From Phycisphaerae bacterium (GTDB lineage Bacteria; Planctomycetota; Phycisphaerae; UBA1845; UTPLA1), in contig JAUVGW010000003.1 of the NCBI GenBank assembly GCA_030593565.1, forward strand, positions 1 to 46,473: 46,473 bases of DNA, given 5' to 3'. The notes beneath the pieces were generated by a model. That model was given only the letters and a program-made list of their open reading frames with translations. It had not been told where the DNA came from and ran no database searches. Shown here piece by piece: positions 26,042 to 33,930 of this stretch (within the stretch, counting starts at the first letter, position 1; every line of letters begins with the position of its first letter). Position numbers and translations under genes: made by a program.

Positions 26042-26967
26042 TCAAGCATCTCCGTATAAGAGGCGTCCTCGGGATCGCCGGATTCAACCCCCAAGTGACT
26101 TGCCATCGACGCGTTCTCCTTTACGCGCCTGTACTCACCATGCACACCGGTCTCCGCAAAAACGAAACGCTCCATCGTCGACCCGCGCACCACCTCCACA
26201 ATGTGACGGTTGGTTTCTCGCGGCGGAGGCTGTTTCTTGATCACCACGGGTGCCTGGACGTCCTTCGCCAACGCATCCGCCAGGACTCGAGACCAAAACG
26301 GCTCGCCCTCCTTCTTGTGCTCCTTCCCATACCCCCGCAGCGCCAGCCGCAGATTCCTGCGCCCGGCGGCGGCGTGGCGATGCAACACCTTCACCTCGTC
26401 CGGCCTCACGAACAGCGTGACGGATTTCGTGATGCGGACGGTCTTGCCATCGCGGCCGGCTTCGCTCAATGACTGGCCAACCGCACCGACCTCGATATCC
26501 GAGAGGATCAGCTTGCTGGTCCCGTCGGAACCGCCCGCGAATAGGTCCACGCGGGCGCCGGGCATTACGAAGCCCGCCACGGCCGATTCCTCGGTGACGC
26601 TGATGCTCACAGCGCGGAAGCCCGGCGGAATCTTCGCCCGTATGCCCGGCTGCGCGCCCGGCGGCGCCAACATGCTCGCCGCGACGGGCACATTCGGAGC
26701 CACTGACATCGACGTCACGCGTCCGACCAGTTCCGCCCGCTCCGTAAATGCATCGGAAGGCAGCAGGGTTTTCGGAACCGACTTGCTCGTCAGCATCTGC
26801 TCGGTGATCAGCGTCGCCACATCAATAGGCTGCGCACTGATCAACACCTCGACCTGATCGCCCGGCCCCTCGCCCTTCGCGTCCTGGACCATATCAATGC
26901 CCATCTTGATCGCAAAGAAGCCGACACCCAGTCCGATCACCAACGGTATAAGAGTTCTCGCTTTCAT
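26038..26967 (-). CDS. cpaB: Tad pilus assembly protein CpaB/RcpC
   Basis: A 309-aa protein from the ATG at 26967, preceded by GGGTGA. An N-terminal membrane anchor (ARTLIPLVIGLGVGFFAIKMGIDMVQD) is followed by a SAF-like domain (VLISAQPIDVATLITEQMLTSKSVPKTLLP) and the RcpC region (GFRAVSISVTEESAVAGFVMPGARVDLF). These are diagnostic of CpaB, an envelope protein that works with the CpaC secretin. The last ~60 residues are charged and match no clear domain. It is translationally coupled to cpaC downstream. Confidence 0.92.
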   Translation of the reverse strand: MKARTLIPLVIGLGVGFFAIKMGIDMVQDAKGEGPGDQVEVLISAQPIDVATLITEQMLTSKSVPKTLLPSDAFTERAELVGRVTSMSVAPNVPVAASMLAPPGAQPGIRAKIPPGFRAVSISVTEESAVAGFVMPGARVDLFAGGSDGTSKLILSDIEVGAVGQSLSEAGRDGKTVRITKSVTLFVRPDEVKVLHRHAAAGRRNLRLALRGYGKEHKKEGEPFWSRVLADALAKDVQAPVVIKKQPPPRETNRHIVEVVRGSTMERFVFAETGVHGEYRRVKENASMASHLGVESGDPEDASYTEMLE

Positions 26968-27024
26968 TTCTATCACCCCTGTCCTGCGCAAAGTCACACG
27001 TTGCGACGGAAGGGCTCATCATCA

Positions 27025-27462
27025 TCAGGGCGGGTCGATCCCCCCGCCTCCGCCTTCCACGCCCTCTCGCCGCATCGTCGACCTTGACGAAATATCAAAG
27101 CTGCCACCGCCCATAAGCCCACCGGTAAACGACGCGCGGCTGAACGGAATGCTCACCTCGACCCAGACCTCGACGTCCGAGCCGCTCATCGAACTCACGT
27201 TGCTCGTCGTCGTGTGCCCCGTCAGATCCGCCCCAGCCATCGATGCGTCCACGGCCGTATCCACGTCGTCCATCGTCCCGCCTGGCAACGCCGCAGCGCG
27301 CGCTCCCTCGCGCGAGGCGAGCGTGACAGTCTGGCGAGTCATATAGGCATATCCCACTTCCAGCGCGCCAAGCATGGCCAGCAGGAAAAGTGGGGCGATG
27401 ACCGCCATTTCCACTACTGCGGTTCCCCTGTGATGATACCTTCCTATCTTGGTTTTTTTCAT
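27025..27462 (-). CDS. tadE: TadE-like pilus protein
   Basis: A 145-aa pseudopilin-like protein. The start is the ATG at 27462; the ORF-track start far upstream reads through cpaA in another frame. The N-terminus RYHHRGTAVVEMAVIAPLFLLAMLGALEVGYAYM has the Gly-x-Ala-x-Val-Glu pattern of TadE with a Glu five residues into the hydrophobic segment, and REGARAAALPGGT follows as usual. The C-terminus is Gly-rich. The start codon overlaps the cpaA stop (ATGA), so cpaA and tadE are coupled. It is probably processed by the adjacent prepilin peptidase. Confidence 0.9.
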   Translation of the reverse strand: MKKTKIGRYHHRGTAVVEMAVIAPLFLLAMLGALEVGYAYMTRQTVTLASREGARAAALPGGTMDDVDTAVDASMAGADLTGHTTTSNVSSMSGSDVEVWVEVSIPFSRASFTGGLMGGGSFDISSRSTMRREGVEGGGGGIDPP

Positions 27463-28019
27463 AGCACTTCCCACCATCCGGAATAGGTTGAGACAAGCAC
27501 AAATGCCGTCCCGATACTCAACGGAACGGCATATGGCAAAACACCGGTTGATCTGCTCAGGCTCTTGGCCGAACCGAATTCTCCGAAAGCCGTCTTCACG
27601 GTGCCTACTTTGGCCAACAGCACACCCAAATTCGTCGCCGCCTGAAACCAGCAACGGCGATAGACAATCAAACCCAGCGCCAACACGCCGCCCGCAAGCC
27701 CCCCGGCGATCACCGCCCAAAAGGTCGCGGTCGGGCCTAACCATGCGCCGAGTGCCGCCATGAACTTGACGTCCCCCGCGCCCATGCCGTGCATCAGCCA
27801 CAGAACGATCAACAGCCCCAAGCCCGTCCCGAGCCCCATCAGACCCGCTTGCACACCGGCCCATCCGAAATAGATACCCTGCGCTGCGAGCCCTGTGGCC
27901 GCGATCGTTCCGTTTAGCCAGTTTGGGACGCGATGACGCCGAACGTCGCTCCAGCATGCTACGAGCATCGCTGGAACGATCGCGGCCCCCATCAGTTCTG
28001 CGTAACCCAACTCCGACAT
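27459..28019 (-). CDS. cpaA: Prepilin peptidase CpaA/TadV (A24 family)
   Basis: A 186-aa polytopic aspartic peptidase. The two catalytic aspartates are visible: WSDVRRHRVPNWL near residue 25 and GMGAGDVKFMAALGAWLGP near residue 83 (GxGDxK motif). Several hydrophobic segments fit the short CpaA/TadV form that lacks the N-methylating domain. It cleaves the leader peptides of Flp and TadE-type prepilins at the inner membrane. It lies 190 bp downstream of flp, with a strong hairpin in between, and overlaps tadE by 4 nt. Confidence 0.93.
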   Translation of the reverse strand: MSELGYAELMGAAIVPAMLVACWSDVRRHRVPNWLNGTIAATGLAAQGIYFGWAGVQAGLMGLGTGLGLLIVLWLMHGMGAGDVKFMAALGAWLGPTATFWAVIAGGLAGGVLALGLIVYRRCWFQAATNLGVLLAKVGTVKTAFGEFGSAKSLSRSTGVLPYAVPLSIGTAFVLVSTYSGWWEVL

Positions 28020-28088
28020 CTACTCACCCAATGTTTCCATAACTGTTGGCTGCCTCGTCGTGAAACACTCCTCCGGAACGACACACCC

Positions 28089-28118
28089 GACGGGCGGAGT
28101 CGCTCGACTCCGCCCGTC
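28089..28118. promoter_or_regulatory. Perfect hairpin between flp and cpaA
   Basis: GACGGGCGGAGT pairs perfectly with ACTCCGCCCGTC around CGCTCG. No T tract follows on the minus strand. Its place just after the pilin gene suggests an mRNA-stabilising or attenuating stem that would keep pilin levels above those of the assembly genes. Confidence 0.6.
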
Positions 28119-28209
28119 GTGCGTCATACGGAATGCGCTCTCCATTTCCCGCCGCCAATCCCAACGTCGCGTGAGGTTCACACATCGCCGAAACTGGGCG
28201 GCCGATTGA

Positions 28210-28368
28210 CTACAACGAGCCTTCGATATCCGCAAACGTCGAGGATACCTTGGTCCCGAGGGCAGTAATCGCGCCGAGCGCAACCACGATAATCAGTGCC
28301 AGCATGACCGCATACTCAGTTGCAGTCGCACCATCCTCGTCCTTCAAGAAACTCCAAAAAGCCTTCAT
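28210..28368 (-). CDS. flp: Flp-family major pilin
   Basis: A 52-aa prepilin. The start is the ATG at 28368, with AAGGAG 7-8 nt upstream; the ORF-track start at 28401 is less supported. KDEDGATATEYAVMLALIIVVALGAITAL shows the Flp pattern: a Gly before the processing site, Glu-Tyr in the mature N-terminus and one long hydrophobic helix. It would be processed by CpaA and polymerised by the Tad system. It is the first gene of the cluster. Confidence 0.94.
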   Translation of the reverse strand: MKAFWSFLKDEDGATATEYAVMLALIIVVALGAITALGTKVSSTFADIEGSL

Positions 28369-28401
28369 CGCACGATCTCCTTTCCCACGGACAGCGCACA
28401 T

Positions 28402-29382
28402 TTCACATTTACTGTCCTGGTGATCCCCGGCATCCAGCCGTTAATCACCCCCCTTGGTCTGGGTCCCCCCACCGTGAAGGGACTTACCCATGACAGCATC
28501 CCTTCTGTCGGCCCCGAAACGGAATACTGTGGCTCGCGTGCCGCTCGCATGGTTTGCGCGCCGGCGCGGCCGAAGCTTCTAGCATGTTCTGGCGATAGCC
28601 CCTCCCGCCGGGCTCTCGTGCCAGCGGGGTTCCGAGATGGATGGGCCTCCCGAGCGAGATGCCGTAGCCGGCGCTCTCCCATCGGGACGCATCCACCTCC
28701 ATGCGGTCGATGCGGCCGACCCTTGATGTGGCCCTTTGTCCCACAACCCACGGTCGGTCGGGCCTTCGCCTTATTCTCAGTGCTGCAATCGGCGAAAGCC
28801 TTTTTCAACATAAGAAACAATAAGCAGGCGGGCAAACCGAAAAAACCGTATTGATAACAGCGTTCCATAATCGGATCGCTCCCGAAGCGCCAGGCCTAAC
28901 AGCACTGATATTCAATATCGGTTCAGACCCCCGGCGGAGTTTCTTTCTTCTCCATTCGGACCTGTTTTCCAACGGGCTGTAAATGCCGAAACGCAACCGA
29001 AGACGGGAACAATCGAGAATGCCCGTTATTATGGGACGCGACAGGGACAACGCAATCTTCTCCAACTCGAGACCCCCGCTCCTATGACAGACCCCCACGA
29101 CAGGGCAATCCCAAGAATGGCCGGGCGGTGGTCTTTGCAGGGGTTTGCGCGCTCGTGTAGCGGCCGATCCCCGTGTCGGCCGTCGGAAACCGTTGGTGTT
29201 CTCCGGCCGACACGGGGGTCGGCCGCTACATCCGCCATTCTTGCGATTGCCCTGACACCCACGATCGCTGGCCAGGCAAGGCGCGTCAACAAGTGGACAG
29301 TGGCCCCATGATCTCTCCCCTCTGTCCGAGGCCAATCGCCAAAAAGACGAGCCTGATCCACAGCCCTGATTAGCCTGCGCCG
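28402..29382. other. Long divergent intergenic region upstream of flp and the GT87 gene
   Basis: About 980 bases without a credible gene; ORFs on both strands are shadows without recognisable domains. It holds the palindromic element at 29104-29250. Promoters for flp (-) and the GT87 gene (+) must lie here, but no clear consensus pair was found by eye. Confidence 0.6.
29104..29250. repeat. GTAGCGGCCGA-type palindrome with long nested arms
   Basis: Inner arms GTAGCGGCCGATCCCCGTGT at 29157 pair with ACACGGGGGTCGGCCGCTAC at 29210. Outer arms GGCAATCCCAAGAATGGC (29104) and GCCATTCTTGCGATTGCC (29233) match 17 of 18. The whole is a 147-bp imperfect palindrome. Confidence 0.85.
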
Positions 29383-30906
29383 ATGTACTCAAACATGGCG
29401 CTGCAATCCGAGAAGCCCGCCGCCGAGACTGAAGCGCGACCTGCCACGTTCGCGGCGTACGCACACGGTCCACGCCCTCCTCACGCGGCCGCCATTTCCC
29501 AAGGCGCTTCAACGAGTAGGACGCAGGGGCTTGGTGACGCGTCCGACGCGCAAAAATGGCGCGTTCCTGCCCGGGGAACGCTCCAGACGCCGCATCGCTG
29601 GGCATTCTTGCCGCTTCTCGCCCTGACCGGCATGTACCTGTTCCTGGCCCCCACCACAGCGCGACAGGAAAACAAAGACTGGAGCCATCTATGGCTCGGC
29701 GGACGCATGATTGCCACCGGCCACGCGGATCGGATGTATGATCCACAACTCCAGGTCGAAGTGTATCGCCAAGCCCACCCGTCGCACGCCCCACCGGCCG
29801 TTTGGCGGGAACGGAACGAGATTCTCGGGTGTTTCAACTACCCCCCACCAGCAGCGTTGGCGTACGCTCCACTGAGCTGGATGCCCATGGGCACGGCCGC
29901 CATCGTCAATGCCTACCTCACGATCGCCCTTATCTTCGTCATCGCCTGGATGCTCATTCGCCCAGAACGCCTGGCAGCCCATGATAAGAGGGAAAACAGG
30001 GGTTCAGAGACGCCGTTCCTGGCCGCGAGACCCACCGGCGAGACGCCGGTGCCACAGTTTCGCCACTGGCTGCTAGCCTCGGCATGGCCGCTGGTTGTCG
30101 TCGCCTTCCTTGCATACCCCCCCTTCTTCATCAACCTCTCTATCGGCCAGAACGCCGTCGTCACAACCTTCGTATTGACAGTGGTTTACTGCCTGTGCAG
30201 AAGTGGCCGCGATTTCGCGGCTGGCCTCGCCCTCGGCCTGCTCATTTGCAAGCCGAACTGGCTGCTGGCGCTGGGTTGGATACCGTTGATCCACGGTCGA
30301 TGGCGTATGCTCGCCGGAACGGCGGTCAGCGCCGCCGCCGTCGTCGCAGGCACGGTCCTGGTCCTCGGGATCAAGCCGTTCCTTGACTACGCCTCCCTGT
30401 TCCAGAACGTCAGCCACCTCAACGAACTGCCCGACTATGCGCTTAACTTGAAATACAGCGGCCTCGGAATGTTCCGCAAATGGCTCGGGGCTGATTCGAT
30501 TGCCGCAAATGTTGCTGGATACGTAAGTTGCGCGATCGTGATTCTCGTGACGTGGCGTGCGACCCGGGGGTTGTGGCGTCCGGGGACCGATGGCTTTCGG
30601 CGTCTGGCGGCCTGCGGGCTCGTGGCGGCACTGTGGATCAATCCGCACCTGAATTATTACGACCTTGTCCCAATCGCCCTTGTCATCATTGCAGTGGCAC
30701 CGGACATCCGTACCCTACGCCCATGGCATAGAAATAGCATCTTCGCGTGCGGCGTCGTGCTCCTGACGTACGCCGCGGTGCCGTGGGATAGACTGTGGGG
30801 GTGGGGCTCAATCCTGCCAGTTCCGACGATCGCAATCCTCGCCCTATGGGCTTGGTTCGTCCACGGCAACAAAAAAAGTTCTTCTACCAACCACGCCGGG
30901 GCTTGA
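29383..30906 (+). CDS. GT87 (DUF2029)-type membrane glycosyltransferase
   Basis: A 507-aa polytopic membrane protein. After a ~70-residue hydrophilic N-terminus there are about nine hydrophobic segments. WSHLWLGGRMIATGHADRMYDPQ and EILGCFNYPPPAALAYAPLSWMP recall the GT87/DUF2029 family, polyprenyl-phosphate-sugar-dependent mannosyltransferases, with later LALGLLICKPNWLLALGWIPL and WINPHLNYYDLVPIAL also fitting. Residues about 205-226 (ETPFLAARPTGETPVPQ) match a dispersed DNA repeat that has apparently inserted in frame in a loop after a membrane helix. The acceptor and sugar are unknown. Its end overlaps the convergent PDZ gene by 23 nt. Confidence 0.8.
   Translation: MYSNMALQSEKPAAETEARPATFAAYAHGPRPPHAAAISQGASTSRTQGLGDASDAQKWRVPARGTLQTPHRWAFLPLLALTGMYLFLAPTTARQENKDWSHLWLGGRMIATGHADRMYDPQLQVEVYRQAHPSHAPPAVWRERNEILGCFNYPPPAALAYAPLSWMPMGTAAIVNAYLTIALIFVIAWMLIRPERLAAHDKRENRGSETPFLAARPTGETPVPQFRHWLLASAWPLVVVAFLAYPPFFINLSIGQNAVVTTFVLTVVYCLCRSGRDFAAGLALGLLICKPNWLLALGWIPLIHGRWRMLAGTAVSAAAVVAGTVLVLGIKPFLDYASLFQNVSHLNELPDYALNLKYSGLGMFRKWLGADSIAANVAGYVSCAIVILVTWRATRGLWRPGTDGFRRLAACGLVAALWINPHLNYYDLVPIALVIIAVAPDIRTLRPWHRNSIFACGVVLLTYAAVPWDRLWGWGSILPVPTIAILALWAWFVHGNKKSSSTNHAGA
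30017..30062. repeat. Dispersed repeat inside the GT87 gene
   Basis: GAGACCCACCGGCGAGACGC followed by CGGTGCCACAG resembles the non-coding element near 403-473. It is a multiple of three in effect: the reading frame is kept and encodes ARPTGETPVPQ. Confidence 0.6.
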
Positions 30907-32011
30907 GTCGCCATCGGCCCGCCCCGTCGCGCTGTTCTGGGGCCGAACCATTCGAATCCAGACCACCGCGCCACCACGCCGTGAACGATACGAGCGTCTG
31001 GTCGATGACAGCCGGGGCGATGTCGCTACGCAACTGCGCGACGTTGCGTACTGCCCATGCGGGCGTGCGGCCGAGGTACACTTCAATCTCGTGCCACTCG
31101 CCACCGCGCAGTATTTGCGCAGTTGCGGCGTAGTCCGGCTCGTCGGTCTCGTCTTCGTCATATTCGCCGTCGCTGGCAAACCGATCGGCCTCAAAATCAC
31201 CGCGCTGCCATTTCGCGAGAAACGCCTGGGGATGTTCAGCCGGGATCAGGCGATCGTCCAAGGCGAGGATCAGGTCCCCGGCTTTCAACACGTTCTCAGC
31301 GGAATCAACGGCGACCCGCTGGACCAGGATGGCCGCATGGCCCGTCGGCACACGGGGATCGTCCTGGTGGCGCGGGAAAGTGAGGTCGGCCCCTGTCAGG
31401 AGCGATGGGGTGAAACCCCCCTTTCCTTCCGTGAGGCGTACGCCCTCTCCGCCGCGGAGGATACCCAGCCGGCAGGTCGTGCCAGGCGTCTGATTGGCCA
31501 TCCACTTCAGGAATCGATCCGCGGGGTATTCCCGGCTACTCCAACGTCCGTTTAGTGAGATGATCAGGTCACCGCGTCGCAGGCCCGCGCGATCGGCGGC
31601 CGTTTCCGGCACGACATGCTGAAACGCCAACGCCGATCGGCCCACTGGAATCCGCGCATCATCAGACATCGTGACTTTCTCAGGTTGCGATACCCCAAGG
31701 AATGCGCCGCCCGGACCCAGCGCTTCCGTCAAGTAGATGTCCTTGACAATCTGCCTGATACGCCGGCGGACTTCATACCGGCCGCCCTCCCGGAAGGCCT
31801 GCCGCAACGGCCCATAGCAGTCGGGTCCCCTGCGGATGAGCGCCGTGGTCGCATCTTCGCGGACCAGCCAACGAACGGCGCCCAGGTCCTGTATCAGTTG
31901 TTCCACGGAGCGTTCAGTGGCGTCGGTTCCGTCGTCTGCCCTCGTTTGCGCAACCCATGCGAGGCCCGACAGAATCGAGATCGGAATCAACCATTGTGTG
32001 ACTTGCGACAT
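30884..32011 (-). CDS. Exported PDZ-domain protein
   Basis: A 375-aa protein. The start is set at the ATG at 32011 because GGGAG lies 7 nt upstream and the resulting N-terminus is a signal peptide (WLIPISILSGLAWVAQTRADD). Residues about 25-90 look like HEAT or armadillo helices (SVEQLIQDLGAVRWLVREDATTALI). Two PDZ-like modules follow: GGAFLGVSQ...AADRAGLRRGDLIISLNG near 105-160 and VDSAENVLKAGDLILALDD near 230-250. No protease triad is present. It probably binds peptides in the periplasm as a scaffold or adaptor. Convergent with the GT87 gene. Confidence 0.78.
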   Translation of the reverse strand: MSQVTQWLIPISILSGLAWVAQTRADDGTDATERSVEQLIQDLGAVRWLVREDATTALIRRGPDCYGPLRQAFREGGRYEVRRRIRQIVKDIYLTEALGPGGAFLGVSQPEKVTMSDDARIPVGRSALAFQHVVPETAADRAGLRRGDLIISLNGRWSSREYPADRFLKWMANQTPGTTCRLGILRGGEGVRLTEGKGGFTPSLLTGADLTFPRHQDDPRVPTGHAAILVQRVAVDSAENVLKAGDLILALDDRLIPAEHPQAFLAKWQRGDFEADRFASDGEYDEDETDEPDYAATAQILRGGEWHEIEVYLGRTPAWAVRNVAQLRSDIAPAVIDQTLVSFTAWWRGGLDSNGSAPEQRDGAGRWRLKPRRGW

Positions 32012-32313
32012 CGCGATCTCCCGCATCGTTGATTGGTCATTGACGTTCCCCGAATCCGGGTTGACGTAGGTCTTCCTCGCCGAGCTTCTTCTGGGAGCCT
32101 GACGCAAGCCTGTGGCACCGGCACCAATGCCCGTGTTTCATCGCGGAAGTGTCGCCCGCGCCACAGGAGATTCTGGAAATAGGTTCTTAATGGGACGTGC
32201 GAAACGATTCAAGGACCGGCTACAGCCGTGGTGTCGGCTGACCGATGATGTTCACCGTCACAGCCGATGTGACGTGCCCTACGGGTGCTTTCCGGACGAT
32301 AGGGGAAAAACGA

Positions 32314-32700
32314 ATGAGAACCGCATTTGCCATCACTTGCATCACCTGTTTCTGCATTCTGTTCTTGGCAGCATAAGATTCGGTTTCGGTTGGCGGTTTG
32401 ACCGGCGGCGGCAGCCGCAGACGGGTGTTGATGAGGCGGTCGAAGAGGCGACTTGATCGACCACCAGCGGCAGCGAGAACCCATGGGGGTTCGACGGCTA
32501 CTCGTTCGCGGACGTCTACGCTGTGGCCGGGACGAGCGCGGTGAAATCCCTTGTTCGGCCCTGGACATGCGGAACAGGGCCTTTGGCGACAACCCGACCG
32601 GCATCGAGACCGATTGGCCCGCCTCCTTCCCGAAATCTTCCACTCTCTGCAGGAAAATCGAACCGACTTCTCCGGACGGGGATAAGCCTGATAACGTTCT
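32314..32700 (+). pseudogene. Possible remnant of an exported-protein gene
   Basis: An ATG at 32314 with AGGGGAAAA upstream begins MRTAFAITCITCFCILFLAA, a good signal peptide, and then meets TAA at 32374. Sequence after the stop continues in the same frame as DSVSVGGLTGGGS, and another frame then reads TGVDEAVEEAT and ENPWGFDGYSFADVYAVAGTSA, which looks protein-like. This would fit a lipoprotein gene broken by a stop at the lipobox Cys position and by one or two frameshifts. No homologue can be named. It could also be chance. Confidence 0.3.
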
Positions 32701-32735
32701 CAAAATGACCGATTCTCGCGATGAAGAACGTGGAC

Positions 32736-32817
32736 TTCAGCCCGCGCGGCGTTGTGCCCCTCTGTACGGGCCACGCACTCACGAGCGAACGCGCGGGCTA
32801 AAGCCCGCAGCTCTTTG
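32736..32817. repeat. CAGCCCGCGCG / CGCGCGGGCT palindrome
   Basis: CTTCAGCCCGCGCGG at the left pairs with CGCGCGGGCTAAAG near 32796-32809, followed by CCCGCAG. The spacer is about 50 bp. No second copy was found in the window. Confidence 0.5.
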
Positions 32818-32994
32818 GATTTACCGGAATGTAGCAACCGATTTCGTCGTTTAGCCGCGACCCAGTGAGGACGACCAAGGAGGGAGTCCGAACGAGCGCG
32901 TTGAGGGCGCGCTCCCCCGCGGATCGCGGCTTAACAGTGTGCCGGCCGACGAACTTGTTACAGCCCCCACTCGCACAGGCTCAGGCGATTGGAT

Positions 32995-33023
32995 TTGCAT
33001 TCGCCTTCGCCTTTTGCTATGAC
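32995..33023 (+). promoter_or_regulatory. Putative promoter of the structured RNA
   Basis: TTGCAT at 32995-33000 and TATGAC at 33018-33023 are separated by 17 nt. This is a moderate match to the sigma-70 consensus and would start transcription near 33030, just before the structured region. Confidence 0.45.
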
Positions 33024-33029
33024 AGATAT

Positions 33030-33283
33030 AGTAGGGAGTGGTATCCCTGCCATGTTCGATCACGGAGGCTCTGATTTTTTGAACCGTTTAGCCTGAATCT
33101 TTTGGGTGCGAGACGGCGAAGCTCTGGGGCGAACTCCGAAACCTCGGAGAGGTCCGATCTTCCCATGACGCTCCCACCTTGTTTGGTGGGGTTCAAAAAA
33201 TGGCTTCCGACCGGCATTGCGGTGGAGATGTCGCTCACTAGCAACCGAGACCCGTCCCGCGCAAGTGAGGCGGGTCTTCTTTT
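33030..33283 (+). ncRNA. Structured non-coding RNA, 6S-RNA-like candidate
   Basis: The region has no coding potential but strong pairing. ATTTTTTGAACC (33074-33085) is an exact complement of GGTTCAAAAAAT (33190-33201). Next to it CGGAGGCT (33063-33070) pairs over 8 bp, with G-U pairs, with GGCTTCCG (33202-33209), giving a ~20-bp long-range stem with one 3-nt bulge. Inside it are the hairpins CTCCGAaaccTCGGAG (33134-33149) and CCCACCttgtttGGTGGG (33173-33190). A promoter precedes it and a terminator follows. The overall length of about 200-250 nt, a long closing stem, an ATGTTCG near the 5' side and CACCTTG...GGTTCAA near the 3' side recall 6S RNA (ssrS). That identity is inference by eye, not a model match. 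Confidence 0.45.
33249..33283 (+). terminator. Terminator of the structured RNA
   Basis: GACCCGTCC pairs with GGCGGGTC around CGCGCAAGTGA (small mismatch), followed by TTCTTTT. Confidence 0.6.
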
Positions 33284-33288
33284 GGAGG

Positions 33289-33373
33289 AAAAAAGGGGTC
33301 AGGCAACTTTATCTTGGCCGACCTCTCGGATAGAGCGATGACTCCGACGATAAAGTAGCCTGACCCCTTTTTT
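33289..33373. repeat. 84-bp inverted element, left copy (downstream of pgpA)
   Basis: Begins AAAAAGGGGTCAGGCAACTT and ends AAGTAGCCTGACCCCTTTTT, so each copy has imperfect terminal inverted repeats of about 20 bp. The entire sequence is the exact reverse complement of 33931-34014. The GGGGTCAGGC...GCCTGACCCC form is typical of REP-like elements mobilised by RAYT transposases; no such transposase is in the window. It begins 5 bp past the pgpA stop. Confidence 0.9.
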
Positions 33374-33377
33374 GTTC

Positions 33378-33920
33378 TCAAGCCCCGAACCACGCGGGCG
33401 CGAAATGCACGGCCGCGTGCAGCAGGCCCAGTGTATACAGCCCCGCCACCACGTCATCCAGCACCACGCCCCAGCCGCCGGGCAGGCGTCGCTCGATCCA
33501 AGTGGCAGGCCAGATCTTCACGATATCGATGGCTCGCTCGACGAAGAACGCCGCCACCACGATCTGCCACGTCAGCGGCAGCGCGAACACGGCGATCAGG
33601 TAGCCCGGTATCTCGTCGATCACGTTCTTCGAGCTGTCCTTCTCACCGAGCACTTTGTCCGCGCGGTCGGCTATCCAGACCGACAGCAGCGTGAAGACGA
33701 CCACGAACACCGCGTATGCCGGCCAACCGATCTTCAGCCAACCGATCAGCGCGAGGTACAGCGGCACCCCCACCACCGCGACGGCCACCGTACCGGACGC
33801 GAACGGCACGAACCCCAAGTAGGCCAGGGAACCGCAGAACAGGAACAAGCGGTCCAAACCGCTACGTCCCTCGGTGGGCTGTGTCGGCTGCTCAGTCAAG
33901 ATGGGGTCTTCCCTCCGCAC
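33378..33920 (-). CDS. pgpA: Phosphatidylglycerophosphatase A
   Basis: A 180-aa membrane enzyme of the PgpA family, which removes the phosphate from phosphatidylglycerophosphate in phosphatidylglycerol synthesis. Family segments are SGLDRLFLFCGSLAYLGFVPFASGTVA, the DEIPGY motif and the C-terminal LPGGWGVVLDDVVAGLYT. Several hydrophobic helices are seen. The track start is a GTG at 33920; a TTG at 33899 behind GGAGG is an alternative, giving 173 aa. Exact inverted copies of an 84-bp repeat lie 5 bp after the stop and 11 bp before the start, so its promoter must lie inside or beyond the repeat, or it is read from mtnP. Confidence 0.92.
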   Translation of the reverse strand: MRREDPILTEQPTQPTEGRSGLDRLFLFCGSLAYLGFVPFASGTVAVAVVGVPLYLALIGWLKIGWPAYAVFVVVFTLLSVWIADRADKVLGEKDSSKNVIDEIPGYLIAVFALPLTWQIVVAAFFVERAIDIVKIWPATWIERRLPGGWGVVLDDVVAGLYTLGLLHAAVHFAPAWFGA

Positions 33921-33930
33921 GGAAAAAAGG

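Larger units (their letters stand above)
32012..33029. other. Non-coding stretch with a possible gene remnant and a palindrome
   Basis: Around 1,000 bases without an intact gene. The possible decayed gene at 32314-32700 and a palindrome at 32736-32817 (CTTCAGCCCGCGCG answered by CGCGCGGGCTAAAG) are listed separately. The stretch 32860-32990 shows nothing recognisable. Confidence 0.55.

Noticed and set aside
27025-27957. Full 310-aa version of the TadE ORF
   Set aside because: The upstream half is cpaA read in a wrong frame; the ATG at 27462 overlaps the cpaA stop as ATGA and starts the TadE sequence.
28805-29794. 329-aa minus-strand ORF
   Set aside because: It runs through a palindromic repeat and the start of the GT87 gene, with no domain.
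32860-33290. tRNA or tmRNA in the structured region
   Set aside because: No tRNA cloverleaf with a TTCGANTC arm or CCA end, and no tmRNA tag ORF is visible; the pairing pattern fits a long stem better.
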